From Rhodeus uyekii (taxonomy: Eukaryota > Chordata > Actinopteri > Cypriniformes > Acheilognathidae), in assembly GCA_037043235.1 (NCBI GenBank), contig JAWRVZ010000025.1:181501-245500 (forward strand): DNA of 64,000 nucleotides, written 5' to 3'. Made by a program: the position numbers and the translations under genes. This document shows, one piece after another, positions 1-10,833 of the stretch (position 1 is its first letter; every line of letters begins with the position of its first letter). The notes under the pieces are model-generated. The model saw nothing but the letters and a program-made list of their open reading frames with translations. It ran no database searches and had not been told where the DNA came from.

Positions 1-37
1 TATTGTAATTCTGTGTTCTCTGTGTGTATTTGTACAG

Positions 38-157
38 GGTCCGTGTCGTCGGGAGATGGAGAGTGTTATGAAGATTTTTAAGATCACAGATGTGCTGAAT
101 GCAAGAGGCTTCCGCATTCCAAACTGCGACCAAAAGGGTTTCTACAAGAAAAGACAG
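38..157 (+). CDS. igfbp3: igfbp3 exon 3 (partial gene), start of thyroglobulin type-1 domain
   Basis: This exon encodes 40 residues beginning GPCRREME and ending KGFYKKRQ. It is bounded by an acceptor (TTTGTACAG) and a GTAATT donor, phase 0 on both sides. GPC and IPNCD supply the first two of the six cysteines of the IGFBP C-terminal thyroglobulin type-1 domain, which with the N-terminal domain binds insulin-like growth factors outside the cell. The wording GFYKK followed by the next exon's CRPSKGR is characteristic of IGFBP3 rather than other IGFBPs. Exons 1 and 2 (signal peptide, N-terminal domain, linker) lie left of the window. Confidence 0.93.
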
Positions 158-2313
158 GTAATTACCTTTTATCCAAGTGCCTTGACTTCTCTTTTTATTT
201 AAAGTCACTTACATTTCACCAATTACAGGGCCTATCTAAGCTAAGTACCCTACTCAAAAGGGAAGTAGGGAAACTATTTTTAGGACATCCTTACCTGGGA
301 TCAAACATGCAACCTTTGTGTAATCATCCCAGATTCTGAAACTATTATTCTACCACCATCCGTGTAACTCAACAATAAGAAACTGTCATGACAACAGTAT
401 TGGAAAAGTCTGAGGACTTGGGTGGGGGCCTATTTATATGTGCATGCTGGTTCTTGAAAGTGTGTGTTGTTTCCTCAGTTGACGAGGTGCATCAGTGACT
501 CTGAACAAGAGAAGGTAGTTGGTGGGTGCATATGCAATTCTCGGAAATTTGTGAGTCATCCGCAACTCCCCTATTAAGAGTATGAGTCAAAGGGACTTGT
601 TTGAATGGCCCTAATGAGTTTGGGTGGAATTGGGGCAAACAGATTGTTTGTTGGTTTTCAAAATGGAAAACCACAGTGACCATGGAGGTCTAGTGACAAC
701 ACTGTGGCCACTGTACGAGGTATAGATAAAGAAGGAACATTTTCGAAAAGAGGATGAGATACATGTTCAGCAAACCCTGCAGGTGAGAAACCAGGGTCTT
801 GCAGATGGTTTGCATGAGTATCTAAGAGAAATCCATAGTGGTACCTGTAACCAATAAAGTTTTAGAGACAGGGTAAGTCCAAATCTGGCTTGTGACATTT
901 TCCAATCGGGTTCGTGCCCCTGTACATGACTATCCTGTGGGCATTTAAGATTTATGTTTGAAAGAAGGGACGGAGACAGCTTAACAAATCAAGTAATCAA
1001 TGTCTATCAGTTGGTTTTATAATGACAGCAGAAGACATAACAAACTAGCAAAAGGCAAACAGTATACTTGAGCACAAACAACATAATAAATCTAAACCAT
1101 GCCACATCCTCTCCTGTATCTAGCGCGCATAAATATAGCCCAGTTTATTTGGTAGGATCAAACCCCTTCGCTTGGATCTCTGGTAATAATAGAGGAACAT
1201 CTGCATGACAGGCTGCATCCACACACAAGACTGTGCCTGATGAAGATCAAGCTGATCACATTGCACTCCTATTGGCTCCAACTAAAATTGCTTTGCTTCC
1301 ATCATGGTGGTTTGAGCTAGAGCCTGATTCTTGGTCAACCCTGAGATCGCAGTCATTAATTTTTTATTTTGGCATCAAAAACAAACATACACATACCCCT
1401 GTGCATACACACTCACACAAGTGAACTGTAGATGTCCTGGGTGCCTAGGGGTCCCTACACTCCCTGGAATAAGATCTGTAATGGGAGCGTTTGTGTATGT
1501 ATGTGGGGGTATGTGTGTCTGAAGGCCGTTCTCGTGGAGGGTAGAGTCCAATCTGTGCTAAATTTAGCCTTGATTATATGAATTGGCTCAGTGTGTTAGC
1601 GGAGGCCAGGCACGCCGACCTCAGTCACGCCAACCTCACCCCCCTCCACCCCTCTCAATCCAGACGCATCTCTCACCCACGTTACTGTACTGAAACTTTG
1701 CTCGGCCCCCTGATCTGCTGGCTCTCCTGGCCCTCCCAGGGCCAAGCAGTCCACTTAAGCTCTCACGCTGAATAGGATCTCAGTGATGCGGGGTGAGAGT
1801 CTAGAAGAGAATGCCAGGCATACTGGGAATGATTCAGAGTGCACACGCTCTCACTTAAATACCAATACACAGATACGGTCACCCATATACCAAATACATG
1901 TATTTACATTTCGCAATATGCTTTCCTAAGATTCCCTTTCATTTTGACTTGAGGCTATGTTGATATATTTTCATAATTGTTACTTTAATTTAATAATTTC
2001 TACGCTTGCAATTGCACCAGAATGACTATATAATGATCATGTACTCCAGTGGCAGTATCTGTCCCAAAACAACCTACTACCTAACAGACACAAACACAAA
2101 TGAACACATTGCTCGTAATCTGGTAAAGAAAACAACCGCCGTTCTTATTCACATGCAGTTGTTGCATTCACATATTGTGTATGTGTGTGTGTGTGTTTGT
2201 GTGTGTGTTTTATGAGTCTGTGTTTACCCTGTGGCTGCTTTTAATGCCCTTCCGCCTTCCTGCTGCCCATAAGGGCATCATTATGGGCCAGCGCTGACTG
2301 AGGCTTGCTTTGT

Positions 2314-2339
2314 GACACACACACACACACACACATATG

Positions 2340-2385
<46 letters not shown>
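2314..2385. repeat. compound (CA)n(TA)n microsatellite
   Basis: About 11 CA units (2314-2335) are followed after a short spacer by about 20 TA units (2344-2384). A shorter GT tract lies just upstream at 2180-2210. Open frames read here consist of Thr-His or Tyr-Ile runs and are not genes. Confidence 0.95.
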
Positions 2386-2387
<2 letters not shown>

Positions 2388-3687
2388 TACACGGTCAGAC
2401 AAACACACATACACATGCTCTTTTTCTCCTTCTCACACATACACATATATACTCACACAGATCCGTTGTGTTGCAACCTCCAGAAATCACCACACTGACA
2501 GGGATTTGCTCCACACCCTAAATATACCTCTGTCTTTCGCTGATCTACACATCTGTAGACATATAGTAATCAATCATCAATAAAGCCACTGTGTGTTTTT
2601 CAGTGTATTGTAATGAGTTTGAGTATTACATCATGTCTTAATTAGGCGTGACATGATATTTCAAACAAGAAGTTATAAGTTCCCACTGAAAGTGGCACAA
2701 TCACAGGCAATCAGAATATATTTTGTTATCAATTATGTTTATGTAGAGTGAGATTTTGAACTAGAACTTGAGATTTCACTCAAGGTGGAGCTTGTAAATG
2801 AATAGAAACTTGTCTTGATGCTCACTGCATTGGTTGCATCTTGTTTGTAAAAAGCATTGATTTACATTGAAGATATCACTTGTATTGCCTGGTTAGGACA
2901 CTGCGATACAATGAAATACCTTGCCGTAGTCATTGTTAGTCGCCCTTAGATCAGACAGAAAGCATCTCATGTGCCTGAATGGAACATTCAGGGTCTAAAC
3001 AATGAGTCTGAATGGAACATTCCCATAATACATAGCAGCTCAGCACAGAGTAGTTTCCTGCAGGGCTCAATTTGTGCCGGAACAAGCAGGATCCGCATCC
3101 ACCTCCTCTGGAATTGGATCCAGGACCTATTTTAGTGAATCCCCACCACCACATACTCTCCTACAAAAGATTGATCTAATGACCATATGTTTAATGAAGA
3201 ATCATTTGTGGTCGATATATAAAAAACTATTTGTGTAATAATAATATATGGGAAATATAAAAAACATAATTCATTAGGAAATTGACTTTTATATCCAGTA
3301 TAAGTAAGAGCTATTATGCACTTTTTAAATTTGTTTTCCGTGAGCACAGCCCCTCAAACCTGACAGATCCATCAACAGTCCTTGTTCCGGGACTTTACAC
3401 ATTAAGCACTGGTTTCCTGTACACTCATTCTTCCTATTTCTCTCAGACACAGACATAAACTCATAACCAAACTATTAAAAAGTCTTTTGAATTGATGTTA
3501 CTTATTTAGGAAAATCCAAATATTTATTATAGGAAAAAACTTGAAGTGGGTGCAGAGACAATTGAAATTGAAAGGATGAGTTTAATATGTGAAGCAGTCC
3601 CTTGTAGAGGCCAGGTTTCATTCCCAGACTGCTCTTGTTCTGCTTGAGGTATTTTAATTTGGTACTCTTTCAATAAAAAACGCTTTT

Positions 3688-3689
<2 letters not shown>

Positions 3690-3747
<58 letters not shown>

Positions 3748-3768
3748 TTTCTCTCTCTCTCTCTCTGA

Positions 3769-3800
<32 letters not shown>
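3690..3800. repeat. (CT)n microsatellite
   Basis: A long CT dinucleotide array with a few interruptions. It lies in igfbp3 intron 3, pyrimidine-rich on the sense strand but 2.5 kb from the next acceptor. Confidence 0.95.
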
Positions 3801-3804
<4 letters not shown>

Positions 3805-3936
3805 CTTTATCTATCTTTTGCATAGTTCTTTCTTTCTTGCTTTCCTTCTAGCTTTCTAACTCTCTCTCTTTCTATTTCTTGTTTGTCTCTTCCTGTTTTT
3901 CCCTCATGTCTGAAAGAATAGATTTTTACTAAGGAT

Positions 3937-3943
3937 GTGTGTG

Positions 3944-3990
<47 letters not shown>

Positions 3991-4047
3991 TTGTGTGTGT
4001 GTGCGTGCATGTTTGTTTGTGCGTGTGTGTGTGTGTGTGTGTGTGTA
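3937..4047. repeat. (GT)n microsatellite with regular TTTG interruptions
   Basis: Runs of GT are broken by TTTG at roughly 18-20 base spacing, giving a higher-order periodic array rather than a pure dinucleotide tract. Confidence 0.93.
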
Positions 4048-4582
4048 TTTGTTTTGCCTGTGTAGTATAATAAGCTCCAGATGACTTTGAGTCAATGCCA
4101 GTTTCCTAAAATAGTCCTAGCAGCTCTTTAACGGTCCATGGCAAATATTTTAACTTGGTCAAATTTAACTTTCAACTGATTTTATGAACACAAAATCTCA
4201 GTTTCATCAGCAACAGACTGACAGATGCATTAAAAGCAAAACTGGGTCATGTGTGTATGTGTATGTTGATATTCACAAGTTGTCAAAACTTGCATGCAAA
4301 TAATCAGCAAATGTGAACAAATGAAGTACTCACTGCAGATCATTTTTCATTACTGTATGTGTATATGTGTGTGTGTGTGTACATCTCACTGCGTCCATTA
4401 AATACCCCTGAACCACAGAAGACATTTTTTGATCCATTGATTTTTCTATTGCTCATAAACACACAGTCAATGTGAATAGCAGGCATGCATTTTTCCAACT
4501 TAGATGTGATGTTTGACTTGCACATGTCTCCAACTCACTGCCAAAGGAGAGAAAGACAGCAGGAGAGAAACCGAGACATAAC

Positions 4583-5346
4583 CAGTGTTGGGAAAAGTTA
4601 CTTTGAAAAGTAAAGCATTACAATATCGTGTTACTCCCATAAAAGTAAACTAATTGTGTTTTTTAAGAAAAGTAATGTGTTACATTACTTTTTGTCTTAT
4701 CTTGGCTGGGTTTGTTTCTTTGGTTGTTTTTTAATAACAAAACAGTTCTATATTTGGGTAAATGTAAAGGCACTTTCACACCTGAATGTAACTTGTAAGG
4801 CTGAAGGGAATGCAAATTCACGGCTGCACAGTAGAGGGTGCAGCTCAAACAAACCTTTCATCTGTGCTGCCGTTCTGGATTGCAGGAGAATAGGATGCAG
4901 GAGAAGAACGTTTAACACTTAACTCACCGATAAAAACAAAAGATCTAGTCTTATGCTTAAACTGAATCATCGGCAAGTAAGCAGCAAGTACGTTGGTCAA
5001 TAAAGTGAGATTGAGTGCATGCAATATTTGTTTTATTTGATATATTTTATTATTGGATGTTCTGATTTTGCATCTCACTGATTTTATTCATCTTGAGGAA
5101 TACTGAATATATTTTGTGCAAAGTGAGATTAGTAAATACTCACATTTAGTCTAGAACTAAAATAACTATCTCTTACTCATGAACATGGGGACAAGAGAGC
5201 TGTCCGTCAATAAATGGGAAAACAGATAAACTTGATACATTGAAAAAGTAACTCTAAAAGTAATGCGTTCCTTTACTAGTTAATTGAAAAACGTAAATCT
5301 GATTACATAACTCGAGTTACTTGTAATGCATTAGTCCCCAACACTG
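4583..5346. mobile_element. hAT-type non-autonomous DNA transposon (MITE)
   Basis: The element begins CAGTGTTGGG and ends CCCCAACACTG, giving matched inverted termini. It is flanked by a perfect 8-bp duplication GACATAAC at 4575-4582 and 5347-5354. An 8-bp duplication with CAG...CTG ends is typical of the hAT superfamily. The 764-bp body carries no transposase. The subterminal segments (AAAGTTACTT and AAGTAACTCG types) recur in the copy at 47706-49211. Confidence 0.85.
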
Positions 5347-6316
5347 GACATAACTATACTCACTTAAAGGGTAAGCATATTTTGATTTTCAACACAATAT
5401 GCATTTTTAGTTATTGTAATTGTACAACTTTTAATGGTTATACCCTATTTAATTTTTAATTCAGTTACATTTAGTTGTATTATTTACATTATTATTTACA
5501 TTTAGATAAGTATTAAAAAAAACAATCAGGCTGCTTGAGGGCTTTCTGCTTCATGCCAAGTATTACATTACAAAGTGCTCATCACAACTAACAAAAAACT
5601 TTGTTTAAAATATCTTGATGAGATTTGACAGTTAGCTAATTGTGTTAGGCACGTTGTCACTCGAATCTCCACGCCTGATCAAAAATTGAGCCTGTTATCA
5701 GTATATCTTATGTAGTAGATCTAATAAAAAGAGCTTTTCTTAACTAGTTATTGATATGCAAAGCTAGAAGACTAAACCCCAAAGTATAGTTATATTTTGA
5801 AGCGAAGCATATACAATACATAGAGCCGAATACATAGCCTTTTAAAGTGTACTTCATTTGATATCGTGTGCGAACACAGGAGCTCAACACATGCGCTCTA
5901 GAAAGTTTAATTCTTGTCCAGTGTCTGATATTTCTGTCAAGAAAAGCAAAATGTAGGCAAAACAGATTGTCTTTGTATTTGCAAGAGAGTTGCAAGTAAC
6001 ACTAACCGTAAACTTAGTGATACAAAAGAGAAAGAAATTGTCAAAAAGATTTTAATTGCTCTGTCTCCATTCTCCTTATGCACTTCCCCTTGAATCCCCT
6101 CTGGCATTTTTATTTTTACAACAATCTATCTCCCTCTTTCTCTCTCTGGCTCTAGTATTCGTGTTACTCTCTCTCACCTAAGTGCGATGCTATGAGAAAT
6201 GTGTTTTTTATGCCACTGTCTCTTCCATTTGGAGCATGTTGTCTGTTTTGCATATACCCGTCCAAATATCATATGGTCATGCATTTCTCTTCCTGTCTCA
6301 CCCACTCTCCCCGCAG

Positions 6317-6436
6317 TGCCGTCCGTCCAAAGGCCGCAGAAGAGGTCATTGCTGGTGCGTGGACAAGTACGGACAGTCTATACCTGGCTATGAAGGAAAG
6401 GAGAAAGTCCAATGCAATAACATGGAGACGAAGTGA
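6317..6436 (+). CDS. igfbp3: igfbp3 exon 4, C-terminal end with CWCV motif and stop
   Basis: The exon opens after a CCCCGCAG acceptor and encodes 39 residues, CRPSKGRRRGHCWCVDKYGQ onward, ending NNMETK and TGA at 6434-6436. It carries the CWCV core of the thyroglobulin type-1 fold and the last four of six C-domain cysteines. The basic run KGRRRG matches the position of the IGFBP3 heparin/nuclear-import basic region known in mammals (KGRKRG). Together with the upstream exon it completes a secreted IGF carrier. The gene runs tail to tail with igfbp1, as in mammals. The frame joins the previous exon cleanly (Q|C) and I see no break. Confidence 0.94.
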   Translation, partial: CRPSKGRRRGHCWCVDKYGQSIPGYEGKEKVQCNNMETK

Positions 6437-8444
6437 AGGGGAGAGAGAGGCGGAGCGGTGGAAACAGGGAGACAATGAGGGATATTTCCCCTGAAGAACT
6501 ACATGAATACAGATTCAAAAGTGCTGTCCCAAAGCTGACCTCCCACTTGTATGCTGAGGCATGGACTCACGTGACCAGCAACTCACTTTACACTTCAGAA
6601 GAGTGGAGAGATTGAAAGGAGGAGACAGAGAGAGTGTCATATCTTCTGTTTTGAACTGTATCCTGAGAGGGAAGTGTGAACATAATCAAAAGTACAAGCA
6701 AATTTCAGTAACGCACGCCAAGTCTGAGCATATATACTCTTGTGTATGTGAAGGACGTTGTGTACATTTTCCATCTGCATAGGTAGTCTCTCTCTTCTGC
6801 AATAGCTTGTATTGATCTCTGCCATGACTATCAGAGACTCTCTCTAAGTCCCACTTCCTGTTTCCGCCCTCCTGGTGTAGGGTCGTTTAAACTGGGCATG
6901 CTCAGTGGCACTAGGCGGCTCTAGCCATAGACTCCATCTGAAGCACAAGCACTTCATGCACTTTGGCCCCTCCTGAACACTATACTCCAGCCGGATAACA
7001 ATTTGATTATACGATTAAGAATTTACAAATTGACCAATTGTAAACGGTTCTATACCAGGACATACCCTTTTGAAAATTATATATTATTTCACATGGGATG
7101 CGGAGCTGTTAGCTTGTGTCATCAGGATAGCATTGATATGCCCCTAAAATATATCCACATGGACATTATCTCACTTTCAAAATATCATGAAGCACTTTGA
7201 ATATAAGATTGTTGCTCCAAACACTGACTATCATTGTCCTTCACATTTCTAGGCATCTGTCGAAAGCATGTATCTTGCGCAATGTCTTTTTTATGGGTTT
7301 GAATGTAACCGTAATGCTACAGTGCCCTGAATTACTGAAATCGGTGTAGCTATGGCAGTTTTTGAAATCAATGCCTTAACCCGTGCGGAAATGTGTTGTT
7401 TCTTGGTTTCGCTCTCTGTCTCTCTAAATATCGATAATCAACCCCAGTAGGAAAGCTATAGGCTAACATGGCGGCCATGTTAGAAAACCAGGGCTTGTGT
7501 TGTTGTCTCAAAACTGACCTCCTGAGAAAAGACTTGAAAGGTGGAGGGTGCCAGGGTGGTAGCCCACACGTTAGCTTTTAGCATAGTGTCAAATGAAAGC
7601 TCGCCCCCCAAACAAAAAGCTAAACAAAAGAAAAACAACAATGTTTGGTGCTACACCTTATCTGACTTGATTACGGGGAAAGAGCATATTAGTATGCTAA
7701 GCTATTAGCTCTTGCTTAACTTGTAATTGTGTCTTGTAATTTTTTTATATGAATATATATTTTGTTTCAGGCCAGCTAAATGTCTAAAAAGGCATGTGAA
7801 CTTTATGCTAAGAAGATTATTTATCCAAGAAAGAAATATAAGCTGATCCAAACTATATGTCTTTGAGAACAATTCAGTGACCCATTGATTGCACAGTAGT
7901 GAAAACATAGAACAGCATATTTTTGGGAATATAATCACTAAAATCTTTGATTTTTGTTTTAGATTTGTTGTTTATCGACAGTTTGGAGTACTAGGTGTCT
8001 TTTGTTAGCTAAGGAAAGATGCTGTCTCTTTAGTTTAAATCTTCAGGTTATGTGTAGGCCTTCTATGGTATGAATTAAGCTAAATCGAAGCTTAACTTTA
8101 GCTAGCCTAAGCTAAAGTAAAGTGAACGCTAAGATTAAGTAAAGCTGAGGCCAAGCTTGTGTTGCAGAGAACATCAGTGTCAATGTTCAAGCTAGTTGAT
8201 CTTCACGAAAGCTTGCCACCTTCATTCTGTGCAATGCCAGGGTCATTCACCCTCAAGTCACTTTTAAAGATCCCTCCGTTCACGGGTATTTGCTTTTTTC
8301 ATTTAAAATCATTTTGATTCTTTAAAAAGCTTTTTATGTTACTAAACTAGAAAATATACAGCTATGACTTTCTTCAAGAAAGGAAATGTTTTTGTCCAAA
8401 TATAATTTGTATTTAATGCCTTCTTTTTTCTTTTTTTGAATAAA
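6437..8444 (+). other. igfbp3: candidate igfbp3 3' untranslated region
   Basis: No splice site or competing gene is seen downstream of the igfbp3 stop. The first clear AATAAA on the + strand lies at 8439-8444, which would give a 3' UTR of about 2 kb. The true cleavage site cannot be fixed from sequence, and an earlier variant signal is possible. Confidence 0.4.
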
Positions 8445-8505
8445 AAATGTAAACACTATTTTTATTTGCACAATGATAGATTGTAATTTCACAGCTTCTA
8501 CAAAA

Positions 8506-8727
8506 TTAAAGGGATTGTTCACCCTAAATGAAAATTCTGTCATATTCTTTAATATTGTTCTTTGAGGTGTTTGTTCGTTATAATGTTTGTTCTGGGTCTT
8601 TCATTCTGTATAGACAAAAGCAGTCCTTCAAAGTACTTTTTCTGTTTCACAGAATATACCAATTTGGAACTCCATGTGGGTGAGTAAATGACAGAGTTTT
8701 TATTTTATGGGTGAACTAAAGCTTTAA
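8506..8727. mobile_element. small MITE with TTAA flanks
   Basis: The left end TTAAAGGGATTGTTCACCC and the right end GGGTGAACTAAAGCTTTAA are inverted partners. TTAA stands at both edges, as expected for a TTAA-targeting element (piggyBac or Kolobok class; inference). The inner motif ATTCTGTCA is mirrored by TGACAGAG. Relatives occur at 34340-34440, 36420-36900 and 54890-54955. Confidence 0.7.
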
Positions 8728-9744
8728 TATTACAAACAGGAAAGTATTATTCATTCATTTGGATAAGGTGGCTAGTGTCACCATTACGAGTTTCAAAAAC
8801 AATGGTTCTTTCACATTAGCCACAGTAATTTTGTCATTAGTATAACAGAGTGCCGGGAGGCAATGGCGATTTGAAATTTCTTGTGTGTAACAGGGTCAAC
8901 ATCTTTGAACCGCTTCATTTCACACTCTAGCTTGAGCCCCACACAGGTCATTACTCCTCAAATCTACAAACAGAGACCCCATTCACATTAGCATAGTTAT
9001 CCTCTTGTCCGAGCCATGTCAGCGCAGCCAATTCTCAAAAAAGAAGCTGCGATGCCACAATTCATGAAATGAAATGGCTGATGAAGTCAAATACTTAAAG
9101 ATGCTACTTTTTTTCTCCAGTTTTATTTTCAGTGTCCATAATGAAATCTTGAACATTCTTGATGTCATGAAAATACTAATTGTAAAGCCACAAGCAAGCT
9201 GCTACAATGCAGCATTACTTTCACGTTGTGTTTCTTTTTGTGCCAATCAAATAATTTAGTCAAGTGGAGTTGTGTATTTCCAATGAAGCAACAAGATTTT
9301 GTCTCCTGCGGTTTACAAAAATGAGATAAAGGAGTAAAGGGTGATACCATGGGGGCTGGTCATCAGGCAAAAGGAAAAAGGCCACCCAGCACAAACACAG
9401 CACCGGTCAAAGGCACCGTAGAGAATGAAGCCGGTTCCCCAAAATACTGAGATAAAGTTAGGCCGCTCCATTTGAGATTGCCACGATAAGGACACACATA
9501 TATGCACACATACATGCTTCTGCCTCCAGGCAATTTTAAATATAGACAAGACTGAACATAATCAAGCTTGGCAAGAGAGAGAGAGAGAGATTTGCACTTG
9601 GTGGTTTATGTTAACAGGTTCCCCATTATGTTCAGGTGCTGTTGTTTTGTGTTGACATTATTAATTAAGTTTGCGTCCTAGTTGCATCAGCAGCTCCTTG
9701 TCTGACCTGAAGGCTAGTTTAAATGACACTGACACTGTGGTGCT
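8728..9744. other. tail-to-tail igfbp3/igfbp1 spacer, no feature recognised
   Basis: About 1 kb of unique-looking, AT-rich sequence between the probable 3' ends of two convergent genes. No exon or transposon end was found. Confidence 0.6.
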
Positions 9745-10707
9745 TCTAAAGATGATTTATTAAATAGTTCTTTTTTTTTTACCCACAATGACTTACAATT
9801 ACAAACCATGAAAAAGATGTTATACACACAAGAAAATGCTTTGGAGTGAAGCAACATCTGAATCTCTTTTCCTCAGTGTATTTAGACATTGCATCGCAAA
9901 AAAAAATTAAAATAAAATAAAACATAACTGGACCACAGTATGTAGACAACACAAATATGATTGACAAATACAACAAGACTGCATTTTGATCATACAGGCA
10001 AGTATTTTACAAACATAAAAATAGTCCACTTGATAAAAAAAAGAAAAAGAGCTCTTAACTTAAGCCAGAGGTAGGAACAGGCAGTTACCCGTTTCAAAAG
10101 CTGTGAAAATCAATACTTTTGAATGTAAAAAACACAGAATCCTGGGGGGGAAAGATTCCCACTTTTATGCCCATCTAATCACAATCATTATAAACAAAAT
10201 CAAAGAAAATTCATTAGTAAAATATAATAATAATAATTTAAAAAAAAACATATACAGTATAAAAATATGGCAATATATGGACAGTGACAAAGAGGTTTGG
10301 TCGTGCAGTGCTTTTTTCCATTTCATTCCTTTCCAACAAAGCGAGCCTGAAGGACGTTTAAGACAAGAAACAGTAATCTATATACAGATTTACACCATAC
10401 AAAAATACGTATAAGGCATAAGGAATAAATATTCTTATCCAGATATTGAAATGAATACATTCATTTAAATAAATAAGTATGGGTACTTCATGTAAAATAC
10501 ATATTTTCTTTACAGAAAAATAGATATCCTTTTCCAATTTTTTTTTTTTTTTTTTTGAGAGTTCAGGGAATTTACCAATCAAAAACAGTGTACCTGAATT
10601 AAATATCACCACTAACAATAAATAAATACTAAGATATCTTCAAAAATATAATGATAAAATTCAGTGGCATTACGTGTGTGTGTGTATGTGAGTGTGAGAG
10701 AGAGAGA
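9745..10707 (-). other. igfbp1: probable igfbp1 3' untranslated region, AU-rich
   Basis: Directly 3' of the igfbp1 stop lies a very AT-rich stretch with repeated ATTTA pentamers on the gene strand (seen as TAAAT on +). It ends with an AATAAA on the gene strand at 9756-9761 (TTTATT on +), followed by a T-run on +. A UTR of about 950 bases is implied. ATTTA motifs are known to destabilise short-lived mRNAs such as IGFBP1; their function here is inference. Confidence 0.6.
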
Positions 10708-10833
10708 TCAGTGGTTGAGTTCCTCGGGACACTCGGCATCTGCTGGCAGGTCACTTGATCCAGGAATTTTCTTCCCATTCCAGGATGACACACACCAACA
10801 CTTCCCCCTCTGACCATCCAGAGACGATTCACA
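10708..10833 (-). CDS. igfbp1: igfbp1 exon 4: CWCV motif and C-terminus
   Basis: 41 residues CESSLDGQRGKCWCVSSWNG to PEELNH, with TGA at 10708-10710. CWCV and the last four cysteines are intact. A short GA/GT simple repeat begins immediately after the stop in the 3' UTR. Confidence 0.95.
   Translation of the reverse strand, partial: CESSLDGQRGKCWCVSSWNGKKIPGSSDLPADAECPEELNH

Larger units (their letters stand above)
158..6316 (+). other. igfbp3: igfbp3 intron 3
   Basis: A 6.2-kb intron between two phase-0 exons. From 158 to about 2160 I recognise nothing beyond unique-looking sequence. It then holds CA/TA, CT and GT microsatellites and a hAT-type MITE, listed separately. From 5347 to 6316 I see no gene or clear repeat; a pyrimidine-rich stretch near 6120-6180 and the acceptor at 6311-6316 close it. 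Confidence 0.85.
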
